This document shows, in pieces, positions 24,971 to 33,507 of a stretch of DNA of 64,000 nucleotides (positions within the stretch are counted from its first letter, which is position 1; each line of letters starts with the position of its first letter). The notes under the pieces were generated by a model. The model saw only the letters and a program-made list of their open reading frames with translations. It searched no databases and was not told the DNA's origin. The stretch is from Streptomyces sp. cf386 (GTDB lineage Bacteria > Actinomycetota > Actinomycetes > Streptomycetales > Streptomycetaceae): positions 23,021 to 87,020 of the forward strand of contig NZ_FNHV01000032.1 of the NCBI RefSeq assembly GCF_900103585.1. The letters are read 5' to 3'. The position numbers and the translations under genes were made by a program.

Positions 24971-25699
24971 ATGCTTGTCGCCGCCGCAGTGTGCCCCTGC
25001 CCGCCGCTCCTCGTGCCCGAGCTCGCCGCGGGTGCCGCACCCGAGCTGGACGCCGCGCGTGCCGCCTGCACGGACGGGCTCGGCGTGCTCGCGGCCGCCC
25101 GGCCGGACCTGCTCGTCGTCGTCGGAGCCGCCGAGGAGAGCGGGCACGGGGCGTACGCCGAGGGGACGCGGGGGTCGTTCCGGGGTTTCGGCGTGGACAT
25201 CGACGTACGGCTGGGACGCGCCGCGGACGAGGCGACCGCCCCGGAGCCGTCGCGACGACCGCTCCCCTCCTCGCTCGCCGTCGCCGCCTGGCTGCTGGAG
25301 CGGACCGGATGGGCGGACGCCCCGATCGAGGGACTCGCGGTGGGGGAACCTCTGACGCCCGAGCGGTGTACTGAGATGGGGAGGGACATCGCCGCCCGGG
25401 CCGAGCGGGTGGCGCTGCTGGTGATGGGCGACGCCAGTGCCTGCCGCACGCTCAAGGCTCCCGGCTACCTCGACGAGCGGGCTGAGCCCTTCGACGCCTC
25501 CGTCGCGCATGCGCTGGGCAAGGCGGACGTGACGGCGCTCAAGGCGCTGGACACCGAGCTCGCGCACGAGCTGCAGGCCTCGGGCCGAGCGCCCTGGCAG
25601 GTCCTCGCGGGCGCGGCGGAGCAGGCGGGCCTTTCGGGCAGCTTGCTGTACGACGAGGCGCCGTACGGGGTGGGTTACCTGGTCGCGACGTGGTCGTAG
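24971..25699 (+). CDS. Class III extradiol dioxygenase B-subunit-like protein
   Basis: A 242-residue protein starting MLVAAAVCPCPPLLVPEL, the N-terminus of the LigB-like fold found in actinobacteria next to miaB/miaA. Other parts include LLVVVGAAEESGHGAY and LLVMGDASACRTLKAPGYLD. The His ligands expected in true extradiol dioxygenases are not obvious, so catalysis is doubtful. ATG at 24971 is 10 bases after the previous stop. Function unknown. Confidence 0.78.
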   Translation: MLVAAAVCPCPPLLVPELAAGAAPELDAARAACTDGLGVLAAARPDLLVVVGAAEESGHGAYAEGTRGSFRGFGVDIDVRLGRAADEATAPEPSRRPLPSSLAVAAWLLERTGWADAPIEGLAVGEPLTPERCTEMGRDIAARAERVALLVMGDASACRTLKAPGYLDERAEPFDASVAHALGKADVTALKALDTELAHELQASGRAPWQVLAGAAEQAGLSGSLLYDEAPYGVGYLVATWS

Positions 25700-25742
25700 G
25701 GGCACCGACCGAGACGGTTCGTCGGGCCCGCCGACCAAACGG

Positions 25743-25779
25743 CGGACGGCCGGGAGCGGTCAAGCTCCGCGGCCGTCCG
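25743..25779. terminator. Bidirectional terminator hairpin
   Basis: CGGACGGCCG (25743-25752) pairs with CGGCCGTCCG (25770-25779), and an inner GGAGC/GCTCC stem extends it. It lies between convergent genes ending at 25699 (plus) and 25792 (minus). Confidence 0.85.
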
Positions 25780-25791
25780 GCGATGTGCCGT

Positions 25792-26058
25792 TCAGTTCGT
25801 CGGCGGGGGTGAGTCCGGCGGCGTACTGCTGCCGGTCGCCCTGTCGTTGCCCTTGTGCGCGAGTCGGTCCATGGCGCTCTTGGCCTTGTCCGTGCTCGTC
25901 TGGATCCTGCCGCTGTACTTGCCCTTGGTCTTCTGGTCGACGACCCTCGAGGCCTTGTCGAGGCCATGCTGGATCTTTCCCTCGTGCTGTTGCGCGAGGC
26001 CGGAGACCTTGTCCTTGGCCGGGGCGAGTTTGGCTTTCAAACTATCTATCAGACCCAT
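25792..26058 (-). CDS. MT0933-like antitoxin family protein
   Basis: An 88-residue hydrophilic, Lys/Asp-rich protein: MGLIDSLKAKLAPAKDKVSG at the start and HGLDKASRVVDQKTKGKYSG in the middle, matching the MT0933/Rv0909-type antitoxin family. No toxin-like gene is adjacent, so an antitoxin role is doubtful here; in Streptomyces such proteins are often orphan and may be stress-related. ATG at 26058, with the next gene upstream ending 24 bases away. Confidence 0.75.
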   Translation of the reverse strand: MGLIDSLKAKLAPAKDKVSGLAQQHEGKIQHGLDKASRVVDQKTKGKYSGRIQTSTDKAKSAMDRLAHKGNDRATGSSTPPDSPPPTN

Positions 26059-26082
26059 GCTTCACCTTCCCGCGCAGGGCAG

Positions 26083-26376
26083 TTACGTGCGGGCGCCCTC
26101 TCCGGCCTCGCTGTCGGCCGTCTCGTCGGCGGACTGCTGCTTGGGGATCTCGACGCTGTCGTCGGCGTCGGTCTCGACGGACTCCGCTGCCGTCGACCGG
26201 GCTGCCGTCGACTCTGTCGCCTCGTCGGCCTTCGTCTCGGCCGGCTCCTTCGCCTCCGCCGCTGCTGCCGCCTCTTCCGTCACGGGTTCGGCCGTTGGTG
26301 TGTCGGCCTGCGCCTCGACGGTTGACGCCTCCTCCGCGGCCTTCGACCTCCGAAGAAGTCGTGCAAAAACGCCCAT
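26083..26376 (-). CDS. Acidic Ala/Glu/Thr-rich conserved hypothetical protein
   Basis: A 97-residue protein starting MGVFARLLRRSK and continuing as a long low-complexity, strongly acidic Ala/Glu/Thr segment ending in GEGART. It has a short basic N-terminus and otherwise looks disordered. ATG at 26376; the longer frame runs through the miaA promoter region and is rejected. It lies upstream of, and probably in one transcript with, the antitoxin-like gene, and is divergent from miaA. Function unknown. Confidence 0.7.
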   Translation of the reverse strand: MGVFARLLRRSKAAEEASTVEAQADTPTAEPVTEEAAAAAEAKEPAETKADEATESTAARSTAAESVETDADDSVEIPKQQSADETADSEAGEGART

Positions 26377-26558
26377 ATCCACTCCATACGTTACTCGTGC
26401 GGGCGAAATCCCGCGTCGTCCGGTGCGTCCGGTTGCGCCCCCGGGTCGCCGCCCCCGCGAAACCGGCGGCGAAAACCTCGCAACTGGCAACGACGCCGCG
26501 CGCGTGCCGTCACGTAACTCGTTCGAGTCCACCCCGTGGGGTTTGCGAGACTGTGGCG

Positions 26559-27497
26559 GTGAGTAGTGCACCTTCCGCCCCCCGCGTCATCGCCGTAGTC
26601 GGACCCACCGCAGCCGGAAAGTCCGATTTGGGCGTCTTTCTGGCCCGGCAGCTCGGCGGCGAGGTCGTCAACGCCGACTCCATGCAGCTCTATCGCGGGA
26701 TGGACATCGGCACCGCCAAGCTGACGCCCGAGGAACGCGCCGGTGTCCCGCACCACCTGCTGGACATCTGGGACGTGACGGTCACGGCGTCGGTCGCCGA
26801 GTACCAGCGGCTCGCGCGGGAGCGGATCGACGCACTGCTCGCCGAGGGACGCTGGCCGATTCTCGTCGGCGGTTCGGGTCTGTACATCCGCGGCGCCGTC
26901 GACAATCTCGAGTTCCCCGGCACCGACCCCGAGGTCAGGGCCCGGCTGGAGGAGGAGCTCGCGCTGCGCGGCTCCGGGGCCCTGCACGCGCGCCTGGCCG
27001 CCGCCGACCCCGAGGCCGCGCAGGCGATCCTGCCGAGCAATGGACGTCGTATCGTCCGGGCCCTCGAAGTGATCGAGATCACCGGCAAGCCCTTCACCGC
27101 CAACCTGCCGGGTCACGACTCGATCTACGACACGATCCAGATCGGCGTCGACGTGGCCCGCCCCGAACTGGACGAGCGCATCGCGCGCCGGGTCGACCGG
27201 ATGTGGGACGCCGGGCTCGTCGACGAGGTCCGTGCGCTGGAGGCGCAAGGGTTGCGCGAGGGGCTTACGGCCTCGCGTGCGCTCGGCTACCAGCAGGTGC
27301 TGGCGGCGCTCGCCGGGGAGTGCACCATCGAAGAGGCGCGGGCGGAGACCGTACGTGCCACCAAACGCTTCGCGCGCCGGCAGGATTCATGGTTCAGGCG
27401 CGACCCACGGGTGCACTGGCTGAGTGGGGCTGCGGCGGATCTCACAGAACTTCCGCAGCTCGCACTGGCGTTGGTCGAACGACCGGTTACAGCCTGA
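26559..27497 (+). CDS. miaA: tRNA dimethylallyltransferase MiaA
   Basis: A 312-residue enzyme that transfers the dimethylallyl group of DMAPP to A37 of tRNA, the substrate for MiaB. P-loop AVVGPTAAGKSDLG is at residues 10-24; DMAPP and tRNA-binding motifs include VNADSMQLYRGMDIGTAKLT, LVGGSGLYIRG and SRALGYQQV; the C-terminal basic segment is TKRFARRQDSWFRRD. I use GTG 26559 (MSSAPSAPRVIAVVG); GTG 26553 is a close alternative. The long frame extending upstream to 25785 is non-coding in that part. Confidence 0.96.
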   Translation: MSSAPSAPRVIAVVGPTAAGKSDLGVFLARQLGGEVVNADSMQLYRGMDIGTAKLTPEERAGVPHHLLDIWDVTVTASVAEYQRLARERIDALLAEGRWPILVGGSGLYIRGAVDNLEFPGTDPEVRARLEEELALRGSGALHARLAAADPEAAQAILPSNGRRIVRALEVIEITGKPFTANLPGHDSIYDTIQIGVDVARPELDERIARRVDRMWDAGLVDEVRALEAQGLREGLTASRALGYQQVLAALAGECTIEEARAETVRATKRFARRQDSWFRRDPRVHWLSGAAADLTELPQLALALVERPVTA

Positions 27498-27605
27498 TCA
27501 CGTGATGGCATCGGGACGCTCCGGCCGCCATCCCGGCCTCCGGCGCCATGCCATCATCGAGCTTCGATCGACCAAGTGGAGTCCGAGTTGGGAGGGCGCG
27601 TGGCG

Positions 27606-28121
27606 ATGGAGGCCGGCCCTCGCGACACCGCACAAGGCACCGAGAACGTCACCACCGACCGGGGCGAACCGGAGCAGGACGGCGACCGTCTGAGCCCCGA
27701 CGGGCCGGACGAGACCGAGGACGGCGTCGAGGGTGGCGTCACCGACGACGGCCCCGAGCCCGAGGAGATGTACGCGAGCGGCCCGGAGGTCGAGGTCGAG
27801 CTGCGACCGCAGCGCCGACTGCGCATCTGGCAGCTCGCCCCCATCGTGGCCCTGGCCGCGGTCGGCTCCCTGATGTTCGCGTTCCCGCTGGCCTTCGACT
27901 TCGGCGACAGCGGGGCCGTGATCGCCATGCTGGGGCTCCTGATCTGCTCCTGCGCGGCCGGCTGGGGCATGATGGCCGCCCGCCGCGTGGGCCACACCTG
28001 GCCCGGACTGCCGCAGCGGGGTTCCGGGCGCAGAACGGACTGGCGGGTCGTGCTGGCCTACGCCCTGGTCGTAGCCGCGGTGGTCGTGCTGGCCGTGTGG
28101 CGCGTGGCCCGGCTGCGCTGA
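27606..28121 (+). CDS. Conserved membrane protein of unknown function
   Basis: About 171 residues: an acidic N-terminal half (Asp/Glu/Gly/Pro-rich) followed by three membrane segments (LAPIVALAAVGSLMFAFPLA; VIAMLGLLICSCAAGWGMMA; VVLAYALVVAAVVVLAVW). I take ATG 27606 because GGAGGG lies nine bases upstream; in-frame GTG codons at 27600 and 27576 are alternatives. It lies between miaA and dapF in the same direction. No function can be assigned. Confidence 0.75.
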   Translation: MEAGPRDTAQGTENVTTDRGEPEQDGDRLSPDGPDETEDGVEGGVTDDGPEPEEMYASGPEVEVELRPQRRLRIWQLAPIVALAAVGSLMFAFPLAFDFGDSGAVIAMLGLLICSCAAGWGMMAARRVGHTWPGLPQRGSGRRTDWRVVLAYALVVAAVVVLAVWRVARLR

Positions 28122-28168
28122 CCTTCACGCGCGCGTGGGCTGTCGTACCGACCCCTTACGATCGAGGA

Positions 28169-29062
28169 ATGAGCACGCGGATCGCCTTCCTCAAGGGTCA
28201 CGGCACCGAGAACGACTTCGTGATCGTCCCGGACCCCGAGAACGCCATTGACCTGTCCCCGGCCGCCGTCGCCGCCCTGTGCGACCGCCGCGCGGGCATC
28301 GGCGGTGACGGGCTGCTGCACGTGGTCCGGTCCGCGGCACATCCCGAGGCCCAGGACATGGCGGCCGAGGCCGAGTGGTTCATGGACTACCGCAACGGCG
28401 ACGGCTCCGTCGCGGAGATGTGCGGCAACGGCGTGCGGGTGTTCGCGCGCTACCTCCAGCGCGCCGGGTATGTCACCGAGGGTGACCTCGCGGTGGCCAC
28501 GCGCGGGGGCGTGAAGACCGTGCACATCGCCAAGACTGCATCCAACAGCGGCTCCGCCGCGGGTGACGTCACGGTCGGCATGGGCAAGGCGCGGCTCCCC
28601 GAAGGGGACGTCACGGTCGGCGTCGGCGAGCACAGCTGGCCCGCACGCAACGTGAACATGGGCAACCCGCACGCCGTGGCCTTCGTGGACGACCTCGCGC
28701 AGGCCGGCGACCTGTACTCCCCGCCGCCGTTCAGCCCCGCCTCGGCCTATCCGGACGGGGTGAATGTCGAGTTCGTGATCGACCGGGGCCCGCGGCACGT
28801 CGCCATGCGGGTGCACGAGCGCGGTGCCGGTGAGACCCGTTCGTGCGGCACGGGCGCGTGTGCCGTCGCCGTGGCCGCCGCGCGCCGGGACGGAGCCGAC
28901 CCGGCGGTCACCGGCACCCCCGCGACGTACACCGTCGATGTACCGGGCGGCACCCTGGTGATCACCGAGGGGACCGACGGCGAGATCGAGATGACCGGCC
29001 CCGCGGTGATCGTGGCCGAGGGCGAGATCGACGTGGAGTGGCTGGAAACGCGCGCCCGCTGA
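28169..29062 (+). CDS. dapF: Diaminopimelate epimerase DapF
   Basis: A 297-residue epimerase converting LL- to meso-diaminopimelate for lysine synthesis; the actinobacterial wall of Streptomyces uses the LL form, so this serves mainly lysine. The catalytic pair is Cys85 in AEMCGNGVRVFARY and Cys226 in ETRSCGTGACAVAVA. NVNMGNPHAVAFVDD is another family motif. ATG at 28169 follows GAGGA. An internal near-repeat (GDVTVGMG and GDVTVGVG, residues 132-153) is unusual but keeps the frame. Confidence 0.96.
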   Translation: MSTRIAFLKGHGTENDFVIVPDPENAIDLSPAAVAALCDRRAGIGGDGLLHVVRSAAHPEAQDMAAEAEWFMDYRNGDGSVAEMCGNGVRVFARYLQRAGYVTEGDLAVATRGGVKTVHIAKTASNSGSAAGDVTVGMGKARLPEGDVTVGVGEHSWPARNVNMGNPHAVAFVDDLAQAGDLYSPPPFSPASAYPDGVNVEFVIDRGPRHVAMRVHERGAGETRSCGTGACAVAVAAARRDGADPAVTGTPATYTVDVPGGTLVITEGTDGEIEMTGPAVIVAEGEIDVEWLETRAR

Positions 29063-29361
29063 ACGGCTCTGTGACTTGGTATCAGAGGCTTCGGCAGCTC
29101 AGGGCCTGAGAGTGCGGCCTTCGGCGCCCCGGAGCGCGCTTGGAACCATCAACTCCGGTTCGTTGCATGGCGCGAAACCGTAAACCTGTAAACCCTCGCT
29201 CGAATGGGTGATCCGTTTCACGCTCGGCGAGAGGCGGTCAGTCGCACGTGATGGGCTCGGTAGCATCAAGCACCGGCCCGGACGGGGGAGAAGTCGCCAT
29301 CCCCTGTGCCGTGTCCGCCATGGGGCACCCCGTCCGCCGGTCCACGCAGCCGGAGGTGCCC
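29063..29361. other. Region upstream of rshA
   Basis: This 299-base region lies between dapF and rshA. An open frame in phase with rshA reaches back to 29248, but the GGAGG at 29352-29356 favours the start at 29362. It presumably contains the rshA promoter; I see no clear hexamers. Confidence 0.4.
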
Positions 29362-31554
29362 ATGAGTGCGGAGGCAACGAACCCCGCGACGCCAGGCCCG
29401 GTAGCAGGCCCTGCGACGCCTGCCGTGCCTCGCAGAAAGGCGCGCGCCCGGATCGACCTGCGCCGCCTCGGCCGGGCCGCGCTGCTCGGCCCCGCCGCAC
29501 GCGGCCGGCTGCCCGACGCGATCAGCCATGTCGTCGACGCCCACCGCGCCCACCACCCCGACGCCGACCTCGAACCGCTGCGCCGCGCCTATGTGCTGGC
29601 CGAGTCCTCGCACCGCGGCCAGATGCGCAAGAGCGGTGAGCCGTACATCACCCATCCGCTCGCCGTGACCCTGATCCTCGCCGAACTCGGCGCCGAGACC
29701 ACGACCTTGACGGCCTCTCTGCTGCACGACACCGTCGAGGACACCGAGGTGACGCTGGATCAGGTGCGGGAGCAGTTCGGCGAGGAGGTCCGCTTCCTCG
29801 TCGACGGCGTGACGAAGCTGGAGAAGGTCGACTACGGCGCCGCCGCCGAGCCCGAGACCTTCCGCAAGATGCTCGTCGCCACCGGCAACGACGTCCGCGT
29901 GATGTCGATCAAACTCGCCGACCGGCTGCACAACATGCGCACCCTCGGTGTGATGCGCCCCGAGAAACAGGCCCGCATCGCCAAGGTGACCCGCGACGTC
30001 CTCATCCCGCTCGCCGAGCGGCTCGGCGTCCAGGCGCTCAAGTCCGAACTGGAAGACCTGGTCTTCGCGATCCTGCACCCCGACGAGTACGAGCACACAC
30101 GGGAGTTGATCGTCGACAACGCCTCCCGCGCGGACGACCCGCTCGCGGAGATGGCCGACGAGATGCGCAAGGTCCTGCGCGAGGCCGACATCCATGCCGA
30201 AGTCCTCATCCGGCCACGGCACTTCGTCTCCGTGCACCGGGTGTCCCGCAAGCGGGGGCGGCTGCGCGGCGCCGACTTCGGACGGCTGCTGGTGCTGGTG
30301 AACGAGGACGCCGACTGTTACGGCGTCCTGGGCGAACTGCACACCTGTATGACGCCCGTCGTCTCGGAGTTCAAGGACTTCATCGCCGTCCCCAAGTTCA
30401 ACCTGTACCAGTCGCTGCACACCGCCGTCGCCCGCGAGGACGGCCAGGTCACCGAGGTCCTCATCCGCACCCACCAGATGCACAAGGTCGCCGAGGCCGG
30501 TGTCGTGGCGCTCGGCAATCCCTACGCTCCTCCTTCGGAGGAGCAGGCCGCTTCGAGCGACGGCGAGCGCGCGGACCCCACCCGCCCCGGCTGGCTGTCC
30601 CGCCTCCTCGACTGGCAGGAGGGCGCAGCCGACCCGGACACCTTCTGGTCCACCCTGCGCGAGGACCTCGCCCAGGACCGCGAGATCACCGTCTTCCGGC
30701 CCGACGGCGGCACCCTGGGCCTGCCCGAGGGCGCGACCTGTGTGGACGCCGCGTACGCGCAGTACGGCGAGGACGCGCACGCGTGCATCGGCGCGCGCGT
30801 CAATGGCCGTCTGGCGACCCTCAGTACGGTTCTGCGGGACGGCGACACCGTCCAGCCCCTCATGGGCCAGGACCCGGCCTCGGAGCCCTCCAGGGAGTGG
30901 CTGGAGCACGCGCACACGCCCGCCGCCCGCATCGCCATCCAGCGATGGCTGGCCGCCCACCCGCCGCAGGTCGACGCCTTCGGGGGCGAGGGAGCAGGGA
31001 CGGTGCCGTTCCGGTCCACGGTGGACGGATCGGCGGGCCGGGAGGCTGTCGGGGAGGAAGGGCCGGGTGTCCGCCCGGCTGCCGAGGGGACGCCCGGACG
31101 CTCCACCGCCGCCAACGTCCTCGTCGACCGGCCCGGCGCGAGCGTACGCCTCGCCGGCTGCTGCACTCCCGTACCGCCCGACGAGGTCATCGGGTTCTCC
31201 GTGCGCGGGGGAGCGGTGACCGTCCACCGCGTGGAGTGCGCCGCGGTGGCGCGGATGAGGAGCGCGGGGCGCGCGGAGGTCGGAGTGCGCTGGGGTGACA
31301 CCACCGAGTGCCGGGTCACCCTGGTCGCCGAATCGTTCGTTCGCCCGCACCTGCTGGCGGACCTCACGGAGGCCATGGCCCTGGAGGGTGCGGAGATCGT
31401 CTCGGCCACGGTCGAGCCGCCCACCCAGCAGCGTGTGCGCCACACCTACACGGTCCAGCTCCCGGACGCGGCGCAGCTCCCGGGGCTGATGCGGGCCATG
31501 CGAAATGTGGCGGGCGTGTACGACGTGAGCAGGGCGCAGACGCAGGGGGTGTGA
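29362..31554 (+). CDS. rshA: RelA/SpoT-family (p)ppGpp synthetase/hydrolase homologue RshA
   Basis: A 730-residue bifunctional-type RSH protein, the second Streptomyces homologue besides RelA. The hydrolase (HD) domain keeps its metal ligands: SHRGQMRKSG, H98, His-Asp at 122-123 in LLHDTVED and D187 in KLADRLHNMRTL. The synthetase domain keeps D305, Y349 in FNLYQSLHTAV and E365 in TEVLIRT, but its G-loop reads RPRHFVSVHRVSRKRG instead of the usual RPKHxYSIxxKM. TGS follows at about 440-500 and ACT at the C-terminus. Hydrolysis looks intact; synthesis may be weak. ATG 29362 has GGAGG five bases upstream. Confidence 0.92.
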   Translation: MSAEATNPATPGPVAGPATPAVPRRKARARIDLRRLGRAALLGPAARGRLPDAISHVVDAHRAHHPDADLEPLRRAYVLAESSHRGQMRKSGEPYITHPLAVTLILAELGAETTTLTASLLHDTVEDTEVTLDQVREQFGEEVRFLVDGVTKLEKVDYGAAAEPETFRKMLVATGNDVRVMSIKLADRLHNMRTLGVMRPEKQARIAKVTRDVLIPLAERLGVQALKSELEDLVFAILHPDEYEHTRELIVDNASRADDPLAEMADEMRKVLREADIHAEVLIRPRHFVSVHRVSRKRGRLRGADFGRLLVLVNEDADCYGVLGELHTCMTPVVSEFKDFIAVPKFNLYQSLHTAVAREDGQVTEVLIRTHQMHKVAEAGVVALGNPYAPPSEEQAASSDGERADPTRPGWLSRLLDWQEGAADPDTFWSTLREDLAQDREITVFRPDGGTLGLPEGATCVDAAYAQYGEDAHACIGARVNGRLATLSTVLRDGDTVQPLMGQDPASEPSREWLEHAHTPAARIAIQRWLAAHPPQVDAFGGEGAGTVPFRSTVDGSAGREAVGEEGPGVRPAAEGTPGRSTAANVLVDRPGASVRLAGCCTPVPPDEVIGFSVRGGAVTVHRVECAAVARMRSAGRAEVGVRWGDTTECRVTLVAESFVRPHLLADLTEAMALEGAEIVSATVEPPTQQRVRHTYTVQLPDAAQLPGLMRAMRNVAGVYDVSRAQTQGV

Positions 31555-31693
31555 GAGCGGCTTGCGACATCGGCCCCCGTCGGCCGGGCATGCCGGCCGC
31601 TCCCCAAACCCTGCACCCACCTGACATACCCGTTCGAGTGTGCCGATCGCGCGTCTTCGACGGCCCGCACACCTGCGCTGATAGCCGTGGTGC

Positions 31694-33316
31694 ATGCTGC
31701 TCACCCCCCGCACCGAGGCTCGGCGGCCAGCCCTTGGCGCCCCTCGCTCCCGTCCCCGGTCCACCCGGCGCCTCAGGATGCCCGCGCTGCTCGCCGCGGC
31801 CGTCTCCACCTGTCTCCTCGCGGCGAGTGCCCCCGCCACACCCCTGGGTGTCGGCGACCGCCTCTACCCGCACCTGGGCAATCCCGGCTACGACGTGGCG
31901 TCGTACGACCTCTCCTTCACGTATCCGGGCACCAACACCAAGCCCCTCCAAGCCGTCACCAGCATCGACGCCTGGACGACCACGGACCTCGACCGCATCA
32001 ATCTGGACTTCGCCCACGGCAAGGTCGAGTCCGTCGAGGTCGACGGGGAGCCCGCGTCGTTCAGCAGCGTCGGTGAGGACCTCGTGGTGACGCCCGAGAG
32101 TCCGCTGCCCGACGGCAGCTTGACGCGGATCACGGTGCGGCACACCAGCGATCCCGTGTACGGGGACAAGCGGGAGGGCGGCTGGGTGCGGACCTCCGAC
32201 GGCCTCGCGATGGCCAACCAGGCCGATGCCGCCCACGTCGTGTTCCCGAGCAACGACCACCCCTCGGACAAGGCGCTGTTCACCATCCGGGTCACCGCGC
32301 CCAACGGCTACACCGCCGTCGCCAACGGCCTGCGGACCGACGTGGACCGCGCGGGCCGGACGACGACATGGACGTACCGGACCGCGCATCCCATGGCCAC
32401 CGAGCTCGCCCAGATCTCCATCGGCCGCTCCACGGTGCTGCACCGCACCGGCCCGCACGGACTGCCCGTCCGGGACGTGGTGCCCACCGAGCACCGTAAG
32501 CAGCTGGAACCGTGGCTGGAGAAGACCCCCGGCCAGATCTCCTGGATGGAGAGCAAGATCGGCCGGTACCCCTTCGAGACGTACGGCCTGCTCATGGCCG
32601 ACGTCGCCACCGGCTTCGAGCTGGAGACCCAGACCCTCTCCCTCTTCGAGAGAGGGCTCTTCACCGAGTCCGTGTTCCCCAAGTGGTACGTCGAGTCGAT
32701 CATGGTGCATGAGCTGGCCCACCAGTGGTTCGGCGACAGCGTCAGCCCGCGCACCTGGTCCGACCTGTGGCTCAGCGAGGGACACGCCACCTGGTACGAG
32801 GCCCTGTACGCGGCGGAGAAGGCCGACAAGCCGTTGGAGGCACGGATGAAGGCCGCGTACGCCGCCTCCGACCGCTGGCGCGCGGCCGGCGGACCACCCG
32901 CGGCCCCCAAGGCGCCCGAGCCCGGCAAGAAGAACGGCATCTTCCGGCCGAACGTCTACGACGGCGCGGCCCTGGTCCTGTACGCCCTGCGCCAGGAGAT
33001 CGGCCGCCCGGCCTTCGAGAACCTGGAACGCGCGTGGGTGAGCCGTCACCAGGACGCGTCCGCCTCGACCGCGGACTTCATCGAGCTCGCGGAGGAGATC
33101 TCCGGACGCCACCTCGACGGGTTCATGCAGTCCTGGCTGTACGGCAAGAAGACCCCGCCGATGCCCGGTCAGCCGGAGTGGAAGGCGGCGGACCCCGAGA
33201 AGGAGCCCGCGAAGAGCGGGAAGGCCGCGACGGCTGCGAAGACCGCGAAGACCGGAAAGGCCAAGAAGACCGGGCAGACCGCGAGGAGCACCAGCAACGC
33301 GAGGAACGCGAAATAA
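31694..33316 (+). CDS. Secreted M1-family zinc metallopeptidase (aminopeptidase N-like)
   Basis: A 540-residue exported peptidase. A basic leader precedes the hydrophobic signal core MPALLAAAVSTCLLAASAPA. Zinc ligands are His339, His343 and Glu362 with catalytic Glu340 in VHELAHQWFGDS and WLSEGHATW. The C-terminal about 50 residues are Lys/Ala/Thr-rich repeats (KTAKTGKAKK) and may bind the cell wall or DNA-like polymers; that is a guess. The start could also be ATG 31778, inside the signal peptide. A close paralogue lies at 38189; both share the GDRL(Y/F)P-LGN-GYDVA start of the mature part. Confidence 0.92.
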   Translation: MLLTPRTEARRPALGAPRSRPRSTRRLRMPALLAAAVSTCLLAASAPATPLGVGDRLYPHLGNPGYDVASYDLSFTYPGTNTKPLQAVTSIDAWTTTDLDRINLDFAHGKVESVEVDGEPASFSSVGEDLVVTPESPLPDGSLTRITVRHTSDPVYGDKREGGWVRTSDGLAMANQADAAHVVFPSNDHPSDKALFTIRVTAPNGYTAVANGLRTDVDRAGRTTTWTYRTAHPMATELAQISIGRSTVLHRTGPHGLPVRDVVPTEHRKQLEPWLEKTPGQISWMESKIGRYPFETYGLLMADVATGFELETQTLSLFERGLFTESVFPKWYVESIMVHELAHQWFGDSVSPRTWSDLWLSEGHATWYEALYAAEKADKPLEARMKAAYAASDRWRAAGGPPAAPKAPEPGKKNGIFRPNVYDGAALVLYALRQEIGRPAFENLERAWVSRHQDASASTADFIELAEEISGRHLDGFMQSWLYGKKTPPMPGQPEWKAADPEKEPAKSGKAATAAKTAKTGKAKKTGQTARSTSNARNAK

Positions 33317-33330
33317 GACGGTGACGAGAC

Positions 33331-33374
33331 GTCCCGTGCCGTGCGACCATTTTCGGGTCGGCGCGGCACGGGAC
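33331..33374 (+). terminator. Terminator after the first M1 peptidase gene
   Basis: GTCCCGTGCCG (33331-33341) pairs with CGGCACGGGAC (33364-33374), with a further GACC/GGTC stem inside the loop. It lies 15 bases past the stop. Confidence 0.8.
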
Positions 33375-33507
33375 ACGGGAATCTCCCGGGGCACTCGTGC
33401 GTTGGGAGCAGTGACGGATCAGCTCCCGGGTGCTACGGAGACCTTCCGAGGCACCGGTGCCACTGCCGCCGTCGGCGCAAACGGATTCCCATAGACGTAA
33501 GGACCCA

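Noticed and set aside
25792..26376. Toxin-antitoxin pair
   Set aside because: The antitoxin-family protein is next to an acidic disordered protein, not to a recognisable toxin.
29266..31839. 857-codon minus-strand open frame
   Set aside because: It is antisense to rshA, which has clear HD, TGS and ACT domains.
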